DNA of 64,000 nt from [Clostridium] asparagiforme DSM 15981 (GCA_025149125.1 CP102272.1:6076001-6140000); one strand, 5' to 3'; positions 1 to 9,625 are shown, counted from the first letter of the stretch. Program-made: numbers and translations. Notes: a model not told the origin generated them from the sequence alone.

Positions 1-688
<688 letters not shown>

Positions 689-886
689 AAAGTTGATTCC
701 AGGTTTCAGACTACTTAGCTTGGCTAGTTATCTTTAACCTTCATTACTTGGTTTTGTTCTGAATTTTCTCAAATCCAAAGGTCTAAACCAGACCTTTTTC
801 TTTAGAATTTTCAGGGTTTTACATACTGTTCAATCTTTGATTTTCAAGGTTCTTTGTTGTTGTTCTTCGTTAGCAGCAACTTTTAT
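689..886 (-). other. rRNA leader region
   Basis: This is the transcribed leader between the rRNA promoters and the mature 16S 5' end. It is AT-rich and has no plausible reading frame. On the minus strand around 836-857 it carries GAACCTTGAAAATC, a string resembling the boxA/antitermination and processing region of Gram-positive rRNA leaders. That assignment rests on resemblance only. Confidence 0.5.
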
Positions 887-915
887 ATCTTATCACACTC
901 GCTAGCGTTTGTCAA
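887..915 (-). promoter_or_regulatory. rRNA promoter P1 (proximal)
   Basis: On the minus strand TTGACA (910-915) and TAAGAT (887-892) are separated by 17 bp, a near-consensus sigma-A promoter aimed at the 16S gene. Confidence 0.85.
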
Positions 916-972
916 CAACTTTTTTAAAAACTTTTTTGTTTTTGTTGTTTTGGCTTCAACAGCAACTTTGAT

Positions 973-1001
973 ATCTTATCATATCCGGCTGTATCTGTCA
1001 A
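973..1001 (-). promoter_or_regulatory. rRNA promoter P2
   Basis: TTGACA (996-1001) and TAAGAT (973-978) are separated by 17 bp on the minus strand. The sequence around it nearly duplicates P1 with an 86-bp offset, so P1 and P2 look like a tandem duplication. Confidence 0.85.
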
Positions 1002-1080
1002 CAACTTTTTAACCTTTTTTTGAAGTTCTGTTTGATCTTCTTTTTTCGAGGTTATCCCCCTGCTTTCGCAGTGGAACTTT

Positions 1081-1109
1081 AATATAGCATCATATCGAAA
1101 ATATGTCAA
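1081..1109 (-). promoter_or_regulatory. rRNA promoter P3 (distal)
   Basis: TTGACA (1104-1109) and TATATT (1081-1086) are separated by 17 bp on the minus strand. The spacer differs from that of P1 and P2. Confidence 0.75.
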
Positions 1110-1205
1110 GGGAATTTGTGCCATTTTTTTAAACAATTTTTTAATTTCCTGCCGAAACACTAAATATGCTCGATTTTCTTGGTTTCTTCTATATTTAGTG
1201 GTTGT

Positions 1206-1247
1206 AAAAAAATAATCCCGGCAACACTTTTTCGCGCGTCCACCGGG
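1206..1247 (-). terminator. Terminator after the CvpA-family gene
   Basis: On the minus strand a CCCGG...CCGGG stem (1217-1221 with 1243-1247) is followed by a T-rich run at 1206-1213. It separates the cvpA transcript from the downstream rRNA promoters. Confidence 0.6.
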
Positions 1248-1286
1248 AAATTGAATTAATTGCATATATAGTATATGAAATTTCTG

Positions 1287-2003
1287 TTAAAGAATGCTGT
1301 TTAAAATCCCCCGCAACAGGAATCCCAACAGATTGTACTGATACAGAAAGGTCAGCCAACTGCTCTCCTCCACCTGCTCCATGAGCACGCTTCCCAGCGG
1401 CGTGGCGGAAAACAGATCCAGGAGCAAGCAGGCCACCCACAGAAGCAGCAGTCCATGGGCAAGCCCCAGGAGTGCGCCGGCAATTTTGTTCAACCCCGAG
1501 ATGATCGGCAGACGGGCCAGCAGATCCAGCCAGCGCACCAGAAGCTGGATCAACAAAAATGTCAGCAGGAACATCAGGACAGACACCGACGCATTGATCA
1601 GAATCCCGGCCAGATAGGCGCTGACATATTCAATAAAATGATCCACCCCCAACAGATTGTACACCTCGCTGTTATTATTCTCAATCAGTGCATCCTTCAT
1701 GGATTGAGGAAGCTTCAGATTTTCGATGGCTATACGCTGAAATGCCGGGGTGTCCTGCTGTTCTGCCTGGTACTCCTCCAGACCGGAGGCTTTTACCATC
1801 ATCTCTGCCACCGCCTGCCGCACCTGTGTATTCTCCTTTAGGAAGGAAGTCACATACGGGGTGGCAAAGCGGACCGCCAGGATGGTGATCACCAGGGCGC
1901 CGATGGATACGCACTGGCGCAGAAATCCTCTGTAATGTCCGTACAGCATCATGCTGACTAAAAATACGCCTACCGCAATGGGCAGCCAATGTTCTAAACT
2001 CAT
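1287..2003 (-). CDS. CvpA family membrane protein
   Basis: This 238-residue integral membrane protein has an N-terminal hydrophobic segment (about 7-25), the family-typical YxGYxRGFLRQ-like stretch after it (GHYRGFLRQ), a second segment near 30-47, a soluble middle portion (50-125), and two strongly hydrophobic segments near 130-165 and 175-200. This matches the CvpA (colicin V production) family fold, whose role in Firmicutes is unclear but is often linked to envelope processes. It is the last gene before the rRNA operon and lies 44 bp after the HAD phosphatase gene on the same strand, so the two are probably cotranscribed. The family call is firm; the function is not. Confidence 0.75.
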   Translation of the reverse strand: MSLEHWLPIAVGVFLVSMMLYGHYRGFLRQCVSIGALVITILAVRFATPYVTSFLKENTQVRQAVAEMMVKASGLEEYQAEQQDTPAFQRIAIENLKLPQSMKDALIENNNSEVYNLLGVDHFIEYVSAYLAGILINASVSVLMFLLTFLLIQLLVRWLDLLARLPIISGLNKIAGALLGLAHGLLLLWVACLLLDLFSATPLGSVLMEQVEESSWLTFLYQYNLLGFLLRGILNSIL

Positions 2004-2047
2004 CTTACCGTCTCTTTCTGTCTGTTATGTTCCGTTTCCCCGCTGTC

Positions 2048-2872
2048 TTAACCGATCAGCCGCTCAATAACAGCGGCAACCCCGTCCTCATCATTGGTCA
2101 GGGTAATCTCATCCGCATATTGTTTTACCAGATCCAGGGCATTGTCCATGGCGACGCCCACTCCGGCCATCCGGATCATGGACACATCGTTCTCGCCGTC
2201 CCCGATGGCCATGGTGGCTTCCCGGTCGACGCCCAGGTAATCGGCCAGCCACATCAGCCCGTTGCCCTTGGTCGCATTTTCATCGTTCAGTTCCAGATTA
2301 TTGACCATGGCAGCTGTGATCGCAATGCCGGACTCCCGCTCAAGGCGGCAGCGCAGCGGCGCGCGGTCCGCGATATCCGCGAAAAAGATATTGATTTTCT
2401 CCACGCCCTTGCCGACCTGACTCACATATTCCACCACGTCGGAAACCACATCCCGGGTATCGTGTACCATGGTCTGCATCGCCTCGCTCAGCCCGTAATG
2501 GTGCAGCCGGGCCATGCAGCGTTCCTCCGTTACCGCGCGGCCGCCGATGTATGGGTCGGCCATAACGTCGAATTCCCTGGTGATTTCCAGCAGTTCAACG
2601 GCTTTTTCCGGGGATAGGGTGCACGACATCAGCTGTTCGCCGGTCTCAAGATCCACAATGGCCCCTCCGTTTGTGGTGATCGCATACCGGACGCCCGGCA
2701 GTTCCCGGATGCGCTTCGGCACGCCGTCCGTGGGCCGCCCGGTGGTGGGCACGACGTAGATTCCCTTCTCAGCGCAGCGGGCCAGCGCGCGAATATTCCG
2801 CTCGGATATGTTCTTGTCACTGTCCAGCAGCGTTCCGTCAAGGTCAAACGCAACAATCTGAATCGCTTTCAT
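2048..2872 (-). CDS. Cof-type HAD-IIB phosphatase
   Basis: The predicted 274-residue cytosolic hydrolase belongs to the Cof/HAD-IIB family, which dephosphorylates sugar phosphates, FMN or similar small metabolites. Motif I is FDLDGTLLDS near the N-terminus, motif II is the T-T-G-R/T-N-G-G region (VVPTTGRPTD and ITTNGGAIV), motif III is the Lys of NATKGNGLMWL, and motif IV is IGDGENDVSMI. The start was placed at the internal ATG (2872) because AGAGGCAG lies just upstream and because the catalytic Asp then falls about 10 residues in, as usual. The substrate cannot be read from sequence. Confidence 0.85.
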   Translation of the reverse strand: MKAIQIVAFDLDGTLLDSDKNISERNIRALARCAEKGIYVVPTTGRPTDGVPKRIRELPGVRYAITTNGGAIVDLETGEQLMSCTLSPEKAVELLEITREFDVMADPYIGGRAVTEERCMARLHHYGLSEAMQTMVHDTRDVVSDVVEYVSQVGKGVEKINIFFADIADRAPLRCRLERESGIAITAAMVNNLELNDENATKGNGLMWLADYLGVDREATMAIGDGENDVSMIRMAGVGVAMDNALDLVKQYADEITLTNDEDGVAAVIERLIG

Positions 2873-2906
2873 AGTAATTCTGCCTCTCTTGTTTTTAATT
2901 AAGTAT

Positions 2907-2940
2907 CCCCGGAAGTTCACTGAAATTCAGTCTTCCGGGG
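2907..2940 (-). terminator. Hairpin downstream of the TPR-like gene
   Basis: A nested stem pairs CCCCGGAAG with CTTCCGGGG, and inside it ACTGAA pairs with TTCAGT. It sits between the TPR-like gene and the HAD gene. The T-tract on the minus strand is weak, so termination may be partial. Confidence 0.55.
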
Positions 2941-2948
2941 CTTCTTTA

Positions 2949-5618
2949 TCATATGAAGTGTTCCTCTTTCAGGATCAACAGCCCGTCCTTATCGTATTTG
3001 GACGAGAAGATCCCCTTTACGCGCTTGCCTAAGGAGGGGCGCTCCGCCTTGTCGGCTGCTTCCTCGATCAACTCCTCCGCGTTGGCCCGTGTCAGCGGGA
3101 TGCCGTCCTCCTCCATGATTTCAATGCGCTCATAGAGGGCGAGCATGCTCTTTCCGGAAATACTGCAGTCGATCTCGCCGGCATACTGGCAGGCATACTG
3201 GGCGAACTCGTCAATGTCCATCTCCTCCCCATCATCCTCATAGGCCTCCTCAGGCTCATCCTCGATGCGGGCCGCGGGCGCTTTCTCAGGCACCTTGCGC
3301 TTCGGCACAGGGGGCATTTTGGGGGCCGGAATATCCTCCTCAGGCTCGTCGTAGCCGTCGGATTCATATGGCTCCTCATAGTCCTCAGGCTGATACCGAT
3401 CCTCATACTCGTCCTCATACACCGGTTCCTGTTTTACCACCGTGGGACGCGCCGGCGCTTTTTCCGCGGCCGGGGGAACGGGAGCCTTAAGTACCGGAGA
3501 CTTTGGCTTTGCGGACGGCATTTTCGCCGGGGCGGCCGGACTCGCAGGGGCTTTTGCAGCCATAGCTTTCGGCTCCGCCGCAACTACTTTGGGCACAGGG
3601 GCAGCCTTGGCGGCCGGGGCAGACGCCGCGGGCTTTTCCGCATTGGGAGCGGGCGCTCCGGGGGCCTCGCCGATGCACTCAAAACGTTTTGCAAGGCCCG
3701 GATACTGGCGGTGAATGGCTTCCAGCTGTTCCCGGTTGTCGATCATCACCACGTTCATTCCGGTTTCATCCCGGGCCATGAGCAGGTCCAGCTCCTGGAG
3801 CATCTCGTCGCTCATATCGCCCGCATACTCGATAATCAGGTCTTTGCCGGTGAGCTTGTCCGCCAGGACCAGAACGCCCTTCTGGTTAAGCTTCTCGCCG
3901 GTGATCTTGGCCGCCTGATTCTTGATTCCCAGCTCCCGGTGAACCTTTTTCAGGGCGTCGATGGCAAGGGCAAGGCCTTCGTCGGGATCCTCGGATTCAA
4001 TCATCAGATGGTTGGAAACACGGGCTGCAACCGGCGCATAGTCGTCGGCTCCGTCGTCCGTCTTCAGGCTGCGCAGATCTTTTAACACTCTGGTCTGCGC
4101 CTGGCGGGATTCCTCCGAGAATTCCGCGCCGGACAACCGCGACAGCTCCCGGGCAAGGCTGGCCTGCACTTCGGCCTCATGAACTCTGGCCGCCAGCGCT
4201 TCCTGGGTCAGCGTCTCCTTCTCCTCCGGCCAGCCGGACTCCTCCGCACCGGCCCCTCCGGCGTATCCCGTTTCGGATTCCGTCTCCACCTGAGATTCCT
4301 CCTCAGGCCCGTACGCATCCTCATAGACCCGGGGTTCCTCCCCGCTCAGTCCTTCCTGCGCCTCGTAGGGCGTATATCCCTGATCTCCGGTGTAGGGGGC
4401 CCCAGGCTGCTCCCCGTAATATCCGTCGGCTGAATCCGGCTCCCCGGCGCCGTAACCGCCGTCCTCCCGGTATCCGGGATCTCCGGCGTAGGCGGGTTCT
4501 TCCGCATAGGCAGGGTCCTGCGCATATGCGGGGCCTTCCCCATAAGCCGGGGCTTCTGCGTAAGCGGGATCCTCCCCATAGGCAGGGTCCTGGGCGTAAA
4601 CAGAGCCTTCCCCATAGCCGGATTCCCGCGCGTAAGCGGAGTCGTCTCCATAGCCGGATTCCTGTGCGTAAGCGGGGTCGTCCCCGTAGGCGGAATCCTG
4701 CCCATAAGCGGGGTCGTCCCCATAGGCGGAATCCTCCGCGTAAGCAGGTTCATCCCCATAGACGGAATCCTCCCCATAGGCAGGCTCCTCCTGATAAGCC
4801 GGTTCCTCCCGGTTGCTGCGGTAAGGACGGTACGGCTGGCGCTCTCCGTAGACGGGCTCCTCGTCATAGGGATCCTCCTGGGGCGGTTCCACCGCGGCGC
4901 GCTGGACCGGCACCGGTACGGGGCGGCCGGCCGGAGGCACGTCGTAGTCGTAGGCGGCGGACGGCGCCTCGTAGCCCTGTTCCACGGCCCGCAGCCGCGC
5001 CTCGTATTTGTCCCGGTTCTCCTCCAGATCCATCTGATACTTGGTCAGGGGAGCGTGCTGAATCTTTAACTCCATGGCCTTGTCCACATATTTACCCAGG
5101 CCGAACATCAGCATAATCTTATCACAGGTGCGCACGCAGAGATCCGACATACCCACCTCATTATACAAAGTAGCCAGCTCATACAGCCACTTTTCATCTA
5201 ATTCCACATTGCAGTATTGCTCCAGGGTATGGATCAGCTGCTGGGGCGGCGCGCCCTTGGCTCCGAGAATCATGTAGCGGAGCAGATATTGTCTGGGATC
5301 GTCGGGAGCCAGGTCGCAGAATTCCCGGTAATAATCCTCCGCCTCGCCGACATTGCCTTCTTTGATCGCCAAATCAGCCAGCTTGTACAGCAGACGCTTG
5401 CCGATGGGCGCCCGCTCAAACGCCAGCAGAAGGATATCCTTCGCTTCCTGGTAATCCTCATTTTTCTCGTAGATGGTTGCCACCATGGACAGGATGCTCA
5501 CATTGCGGACACGTCTCCAGTCAACGGTGTCCGTAATTTTCATCGCGGTCTCATAGTCGCCTTTATTCACCAACTTTTTAATCTGTTCCACCTTAATGTT
5601 AAACTCGTACTTATCCAT
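2949..5618 (-). CDS. Large TPR-like protein with Tyr/Glu/Pro repeat linker
   Basis: I do not recognise this 889-residue protein as a named family. Residues 1-190 form helical TPR-like repeats (YEKNEDYQEAKDILLLAFER, EGNVGEAEDYYREF). A long acidic low-complexity stretch of (P/S)AYGED-type heptads follows (DNA about 4470-4800). Next is a globular domain (about 500-670) of alternating helices and strands, then Ala/Pro/Lys-rich linkers and an acidic helical C-terminus. There is no signal peptide, so it is probably cytosolic. The start at 5618 was chosen for the AGGGAG ribosome site 9 bases upstream. It lies 60 bp after recR, so it may be the last gene of the dnaX-ybaB-recR transcript. It may act as a scaffold, which is inference only. 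Confidence 0.7.
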   Translation of the reverse strand: MDKYEFNIKVEQIKKLVNKGDYETAMKITDTVDWRRVRNVSILSMVATIYEKNEDYQEAKDILLLAFERAPIGKRLLYKLADLAIKEGNVGEAEDYYREFCDLAPDDPRQYLLRYMILGAKGAPPQQLIHTLEQYCNVELDEKWLYELATLYNEVGMSDLCVRTCDKIMLMFGLGKYVDKAMELKIQHAPLTKYQMDLEENRDKYEARLRAVEQGYEAPSAAYDYDVPPAGRPVPVPVQRAAVEPPQEDPYDEEPVYGERQPYRPYRSNREEPAYQEEPAYGEDSVYGDEPAYAEDSAYGDDPAYGQDSAYGDDPAYAQESGYGDDSAYARESGYGEGSVYAQDPAYGEDPAYAEAPAYGEGPAYAQDPAYAEEPAYAGDPGYREDGGYGAGEPDSADGYYGEQPGAPYTGDQGYTPYEAQEGLSGEEPRVYEDAYGPEEESQVETESETGYAGGAGAEESGWPEEKETLTQEALAARVHEAEVQASLARELSRLSGAEFSEESRQAQTRVLKDLRSLKTDDGADDYAPVAARVSNHLMIESEDPDEGLALAIDALKKVHRELGIKNQAAKITGEKLNQKGVLVLADKLTGKDLIIEYAGDMSDEMLQELDLLMARDETGMNVVMIDNREQLEAIHRQYPGLAKRFECIGEAPGAPAPNAEKPAASAPAAKAAPVPKVVAAEPKAMAAKAPASPAAPAKMPSAKPKSPVLKAPVPPAAEKAPARPTVVKQEPVYEDEYEDRYQPEDYEEPYESDGYDEPEEDIPAPKMPPVPKRKVPEKAPAARIEDEPEEAYEDDGEEMDIDEFAQYACQYAGEIDCSISGKSMLALYERIEIMEEDGIPLTRANAEELIEEAADKAERPSLGKRVKGIFSSKYDKDGLLILKEEHFI
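4470..4800 (-). repeat. In-frame heptapeptide-coding tandem repeat
   Basis: Degenerate 21-bp units encode (P/S)-(A/V/G)-Y-(G/A)-(E/D/Q)-(D/E/G)-x heptads, about 16 in a row, within the TPR-like gene. The amino-acid pattern is better conserved than the DNA, which suggests that selection acts on the protein. Confidence 0.8.
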
Positions 5619-5678
5619 CTTTTGCATCTCCCTATTGCTATTTCCCGGCATGGGAATCTGTGATCGGCCAGACACACC

Positions 5679-6275
5679 CTATAGTTCAGTCCTGCCTTCC
5701 AACGCCCGAAGAAGCGTTACTTCATCTATGTATTCCAGGTCGCCGCCCACGGGAACGCCGCTGGCGATCCGGGTGACCTTCACCCCTGTAGGCTTGATCA
5801 GCTTGCTGATGTACATGGCTGTGGTCTCGCCCTCCAGGCTCGAATTGGTTGCAATGATGACTTCTTCAACATCGGATTGAAGCCGCTGCATCAATTCCTT
5901 CAGTTTAATATCATTAGGGCCAATCCCCAGCATGGGAGAGATGGCTCCATGGAGCACATGGTACACTCCATCGTACTTACCGGTTTTCTCGTAGGCAGCC
6001 AGATCCCTGGTGTTCTCCACCACCATTATCTCCTTGTGGTTGCGCTTGTCGCTGCTGCAGATGGGACAGAGCTCCCGGTCCGTGAGCGTGAAGCACTCCT
6101 TGCAGTAGCGGACGTTGTTCTTGGCGTCGGTCATGGACCTGGCCAGCTCATCCACCTGCTCCCGCGGCATATTGATGATGTGAAATGCCAGGCGCTGGGC
6201 TGATTTGGCGCCCACCCCCGGTAATTTTGACAATTCTTCAATTAATTTTGTGATCTGGCTGCTGTAGTAATCCAT
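5679..6275 (-). CDS. recR: Recombination mediator protein RecR
   Basis: RecR works with RecF and RecO to load RecA on gapped DNA. The 198-residue length is normal. It has the N-terminal helix-hairpin-helix (LPGVGAKSAQRLAFHI), a four-Cys zinc motif (CKECFTLTDRELCPIC) and a Toprim domain (IMVVENTRDLAAYEKTG...NSSLEGETTAMYI). Its ATG overlaps the ybaB stop codon (TAATG), implying translational coupling. The dnaX-ybaB-recR order is classical in Firmicutes. Confidence 0.96.
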   Translation of the reverse strand: MDYYSSQITKLIEELSKLPGVGAKSAQRLAFHIINMPREQVDELARSMTDAKNNVRYCKECFTLTDRELCPICSSDKRNHKEIMVVENTRDLAAYEKTGKYDGVYHVLHGAISPMLGIGPNDIKLKELMQRLQSDVEEVIIATNSSLEGETTAMYISKLIKPTGVKVTRIASGVPVGGDLEYIDEVTLLRALEGRTEL

Positions 6276-6631
6276 TAGAAGGGGAAACCTCCGCCTAACG
6301 CGCCGCCCAGTCCGCCGGTCAGCTTGGACATGGCCTCCGCGCTCTCAGCCTCCATCTGGCGGAACGCCTCGTTGGTCGCCGCCACGATCAGATCTTCCAG
6401 CATCTCGATGTCGTCGGGGTCCACTACCTCCTCGGAAAGCTTTACGGAGACGACCTCCTTCTTGCCGTTGACGGTAACGCTCACCGCGCCGCCGCCGGAA
6501 GCCGCCGTGTACTCCTTGGTCTCCAGCTCCTTGGTGGTCTCCTCCATCTGGCGCTGCATGCGCTGCGCCTGCTTCATCAGATTGTTCATATTGCCGGGCA
6601 TGCCGCCCGGAAATCCGCCACGTTTTGCCAT
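6275..6631 (-). CDS. YbaB/EbfC nucleoid-associated protein
   Basis: This small (118 aa) DNA-binding protein belongs to the YbaB/EbfC family and is usually dimeric. It has the typical MNNLMKQAQRMQRQMEE helix, the beta-sheet core GGGAVSVTVNGKKEVVSVKL, the DPDDIEMLEDLIVAATNEA segment and a Gly/Phe-rich tail. A good ribosome site (AGGAGGAAT) precedes the ATG. It lies between dnaX and recR and overlaps recR by one base. The extra N-terminal MAKRGGFPGGMPG is common in clostridial members. Confidence 0.95.
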   Translation of the reverse strand: MAKRGGFPGGMPGNMNNLMKQAQRMQRQMEETTKELETKEYTAASGGGAVSVTVNGKKEVVSVKLSEEVVDPDDIEMLEDLIVAATNEAFRQMEAESAEAMSKLTGGLGGALGGGFPF

Positions 6632-6732
6632 GGTGTGTATTCCTCCTGTGATGTTTTTGCGGCACCAGTCCTGTGTGCCGTTTTGGTCTTATTGTTTGTA
6701 TATTCTGTGGATTGCTCCAACATTACCGCAAT

Positions 6733-8433
6733 TCAGTCCTCATATGTAATATCTATATGAATTTTACTTTCCAGCTCCTCCTCGGTCACGTAGATCGTGT
6801 TGAGAAGCTCCCCGCGGCCCGCAAGCCGCGTCTTAAAATAAATGGAACGGTTGTATTTCTCCTGGACCAGCTGCTCCAGCTGTCCGATGACGGTGGGGCG
6901 CTTGCCCATGTCGTAGTTCATGGGATCCATAAATACGATGGTCAGGCAGCTGTCCCCGCCCGGCTCCACCACGGTATCCCGCAGATAAGACCTGGCGCCG
7001 CCGCCTAAGCTTCGGACCAGCTTTCCCCACTCGTTGCGCACCAGCTTTAAGTCTTCCAGCTGGGCCTGGGGAAGGGCTACGGTCTGGGGCGGTTCCCCCG
7101 CAGGAGCTGGGGGAATCCCAGAGCCGAATCCCGCGGCAGGCGCCCCCGGGACGGCCTGCGCCAAATCTCCCGTCTGCGCATCCCCGGGGGCCGCAGCGTA
7201 CCCCGCCGCCATCGCTCCTGCGGGAACCGCAGCGTAGCCTGCGGCCATTGCCCCGGCGGGCGGGACGGGGCGGGATTCCAGATCTTCTACCTCGGCTTCC
7301 AGCTGATTCAGCCGCTCCAGCACCGCGTCCAGACTGGTCTCCATGGCGGGCCTCGTCAGCTTGATCAGCGCCACCTCCACGATCACCCGTTTTTGGCTGG
7401 CATACCGCAGTTGATTGGATAATTCAGAAAAAATGCGGATGTAACGCATCAGAGTCTCGCCGTCCGCCTTTTTCGCGTCCTCTTCCAGTTGTTTTAAGTT
7501 TTCTGTGGACATGTCCAGCAGACCCTCGGCGTCGTCCGCGCTCTGAAACAGCAGCAGATTGCGCATGTACCAGATGAAGTCCGTGACGAACTGCCCCAGC
7601 TCTCTGCCCTGGATCACGATCTCCTCCAGCTTGAGAATGCAGTCCCGCGTCCTTCCCTCCACGATTGCGCCGAACAGCTCGCTGAACACGCTGGCATCCA
7701 CCGCTCCCAGGACTTCCAGCACGTTGTCGTAAGTCAGAAGCTTGCCGTAATGGAAGGCCACGCACTGGTCCAGCAGGCTGAGCGCGTCTCTCAGGGAGCC
7801 GTCGGCCGCCTTGGCCACATAGGTGAGCGCCCGGTCCTCCACCTCGATGTGTTCCGCCCGGGTCAGCTCCCGCAGGTGCCCGGCAATGGTCTCCAGCGCG
7901 ATCCGCTTGAAATCATAGCGCTGGCACCTTGACAGTATGGTAATCGGAATCTTGTGGACTTCCGTTGTCGCCAGAATAAAAATAACATAGGACGGGGGCT
8001 CCTCCAGCGTTTTGAGCAGCGCGTTGAACGCGCCGATGGAGAGCATGTGCACCTCGTCGATAATGTATACGCGGTAACGCCCGTCGGTGGGCGGATACTG
8101 AACCTGGTCGCGGATATCGCGGATATTCTCCACGCCGTTGTTGGAGGCGGCGTCGATCTCCACCACGTTCATGGAGGAGCCGGAGATGATGGCCCGGCAG
8201 GCCGGACATTCGTTGCAGGGGCTTCCGTTCACCGGGTTCTCACAGTTGACTGCCCGGGCGAAGATTTTCGCGATACTGGTTTTACCGGTTCCACGGGTTC
8301 CGCAGAACAGGTAGGCGTGGCCGATGCGTCCCGACGTGATTTGATTTTTCAGAGTCTGTACGATGGGGTCCTGTCCCTTTACGTCCTCAAATGAGGCGGG
8401 ACGCCATTTGCGGTATAACGCCGTGTATGACAT
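6733..8433 (-). CDS. dnaX: DNA polymerase III subunit gamma/tau
   Basis: This 566-residue clamp-loader ATPase of the replicative polymerase has the Walker A motif GTRGTGKTSIAKIFA, the four-Cys zinc module (CENPVNGSPCNECPAC), Walker B DEVHML, the sensor/SRC motif (SRCQRYDFKRI), and a C-terminal tau-like extension after an Ala/Gly/Pro linker with a short AAGYAAVPAGAM duplication (about residues 395-425). AAGGAG precedes the ATG. It is followed by ybaB and recR. The phosphofructokinase gene lies 69 bp upstream on the same strand with no strong terminator between them. Confidence 0.96.
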   Translation of the reverse strand: MSYTALYRKWRPASFEDVKGQDPIVQTLKNQITSGRIGHAYLFCGTRGTGKTSIAKIFARAVNCENPVNGSPCNECPACRAIISGSSMNVVEIDAASNNGVENIRDIRDQVQYPPTDGRYRVYIIDEVHMLSIGAFNALLKTLEEPPSYVIFILATTEVHKIPITILSRCQRYDFKRIALETIAGHLRELTRAEHIEVEDRALTYVAKAADGSLRDALSLLDQCVAFHYGKLLTYDNVLEVLGAVDASVFSELFGAIVEGRTRDCILKLEEIVIQGRELGQFVTDFIWYMRNLLLFQSADDAEGLLDMSTENLKQLEEDAKKADGETLMRYIRIFSELSNQLRYASQKRVIVEVALIKLTRPAMETSLDAVLERLNQLEAEVEDLESRPVPPAGAMAAGYAAVPAGAMAAGYAAAPGDAQTGDLAQAVPGAPAAGFGSGIPPAPAGEPPQTVALPQAQLEDLKLVRNEWGKLVRSLGGGARSYLRDTVVEPGGDSCLTIVFMDPMNYDMGKRPTVIGQLEQLVQEKYNRSIYFKTRLAGRGELLNTIYVTEEELESKIHIDITYED

Positions 8434-8502
8434 GTGAGTCGCTCCTTGCTGTCTTGATTTGCGCGGGAACGGCCGGTTGAAGGGCCGCCCCGCCTCAGAG
8501 TA

Positions 8503-9582
8503 TTACTCGTCGCCGAAGCAGATTCCCACCATCTTGGCTTCCTTGATCATGGAGCAGTTGGGATCCACGGTCTTGAGTCTGCCCGCAACCTCGGACAGGG
8601 GCACTTTGACGATATCGTTGTTTTTCACCGCAGCCATATAGCCGAATTCCCCGTCGGCGATCATCTTCGCGGCGGTGGCTCCCAGTCTGGTGGAGAGAAC
8701 GCGGTCATAGGCGCAGGGTTCGCCGCCCCGCTGCATATGTCCGGGCACCGTCACGCGGACCTCGCTGCCGGTGATCTCCGTGATCCTGGCGCCGATCTCA
8801 TACGCCACGGACGGATATACCATCTCAGTCCGCTTCTTGGCCTTCAGTTCCTTCTTGGACATGCTGGCCTCCTCCCTGGAAATGGCGCCCTCGGCCACCG
8901 CCAGAATGGAGAAACGCTTGCCGGCCTTGGAGCGCTTGGTGATGGCGTCGCAGACCACGTTGATATCGTAGGGAATCTCGGGGAGAAGAATGATATCCGC
9001 TCCGCCGGCCAGACCGGCGTGCAGGGTGAGCCAGCCCACCTTGTGTCCCATCACCTCCACAATGAATACGCGGCGGTGGGAGGCGGCGGTGGTGTGGATA
9101 CAGTCGATGGCGTTGGTGGCGATATTCACAGCACTCTGGAAGCCGAAGGTCATGTCGGTCCCCCAAAGGTCGTTGTCAATGGTCTTGGGCAGGGACACCA
9201 CGTTCAGCCCTTCCTCGCTTAAGAGGTTGGCCGTCTTCTGGCTGCCGTTGCCGCCCAGCACCACCAGGCAGTTTAATTTTAACTTCCGGTACGTGTGCTT
9301 CATGGACTCTACCTTGTCCAGTCCGTTCTCGTCCGGAGTGCGCATCAGTTTGAAGGGTTGTCTGGAAGTGCCGAGAATGGTGCCTCCCTCGGTCAGAATA
9401 CCGGAAAAGTCGGACGGCTGCATAATCTTGTAGTCTGCATACATGAGTCCCTTATATCCGTCTTCGAAGCCGATGATCTCCACGTCGTCAAACATGTTAT
9501 ACAGTGATTTGGCGACTCCCCGCATAGTGGCGTTGAGCGCCTGGCAGTCTCCGCCGCTGGTCAGCATCCCTATTCTTCTCAT
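8503..9582 (-). CDS. 6-phosphofructokinase (ATP- or PPi-dependent unresolved)
   Basis: The 359-residue glycolytic enzyme phosphorylates fructose 6-phosphate. N-terminal MLTSGGDCQALNA, GGNGSQKTA, the catalytic PKTIDND loop, and MGHKVGWL and GHMQRGGEP substrate motifs identify the PfkA superfamily. The residue after GGN is Gly (an ATP-type feature), while the Lys in PKTIDND is the residue usual in pyrophosphate-dependent enzymes, as opposed to Gly in E. coli PfkA. The phosphoryl donor therefore cannot be assigned safely. The start at 9582 has GAAAGGAAG upstream; a longer frame adds an unlikely basic leader that covers the 5' UTR hairpin. Its placement between the SRP RNA and dnaX is noteworthy. 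Confidence 0.9.
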   Translation of the reverse strand: MRRIGMLTSGGDCQALNATMRGVAKSLYNMFDDVEIIGFEDGYKGLMYADYKIMQPSDFSGILTEGGTILGTSRQPFKLMRTPDENGLDKVESMKHTYRKLKLNCLVVLGGNGSQKTANLLSEEGLNVVSLPKTIDNDLWGTDMTFGFQSAVNIATNAIDCIHTTAASHRRVFIVEVMGHKVGWLTLHAGLAGGADIILLPEIPYDINVVCDAITKRSKAGKRFSILAVAEGAISREEASMSKKELKAKKRTEMVYPSVAYEIGARITEITGSEVRVTVPGHMQRGGEPCAYDRVLSTRLGATAAKMIADGEFGYMAAVKNNDIVKVPLSEVAGRLKTVDPNCSMIKEAKMVGICFGDE

Positions 9583-9625
9583 ATCTGCGCTTCCTTTCTC
9601 TCTGGAACTTTTAATTCGTAACGCC

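Noticed and set aside
924..1265. 113-codon frame on the minus strand in front of the rRNA gene
   Set aside because: It spans three rRNA promoters and a terminator, is Lys-rich from AT-rich DNA, and has no ribosome site.
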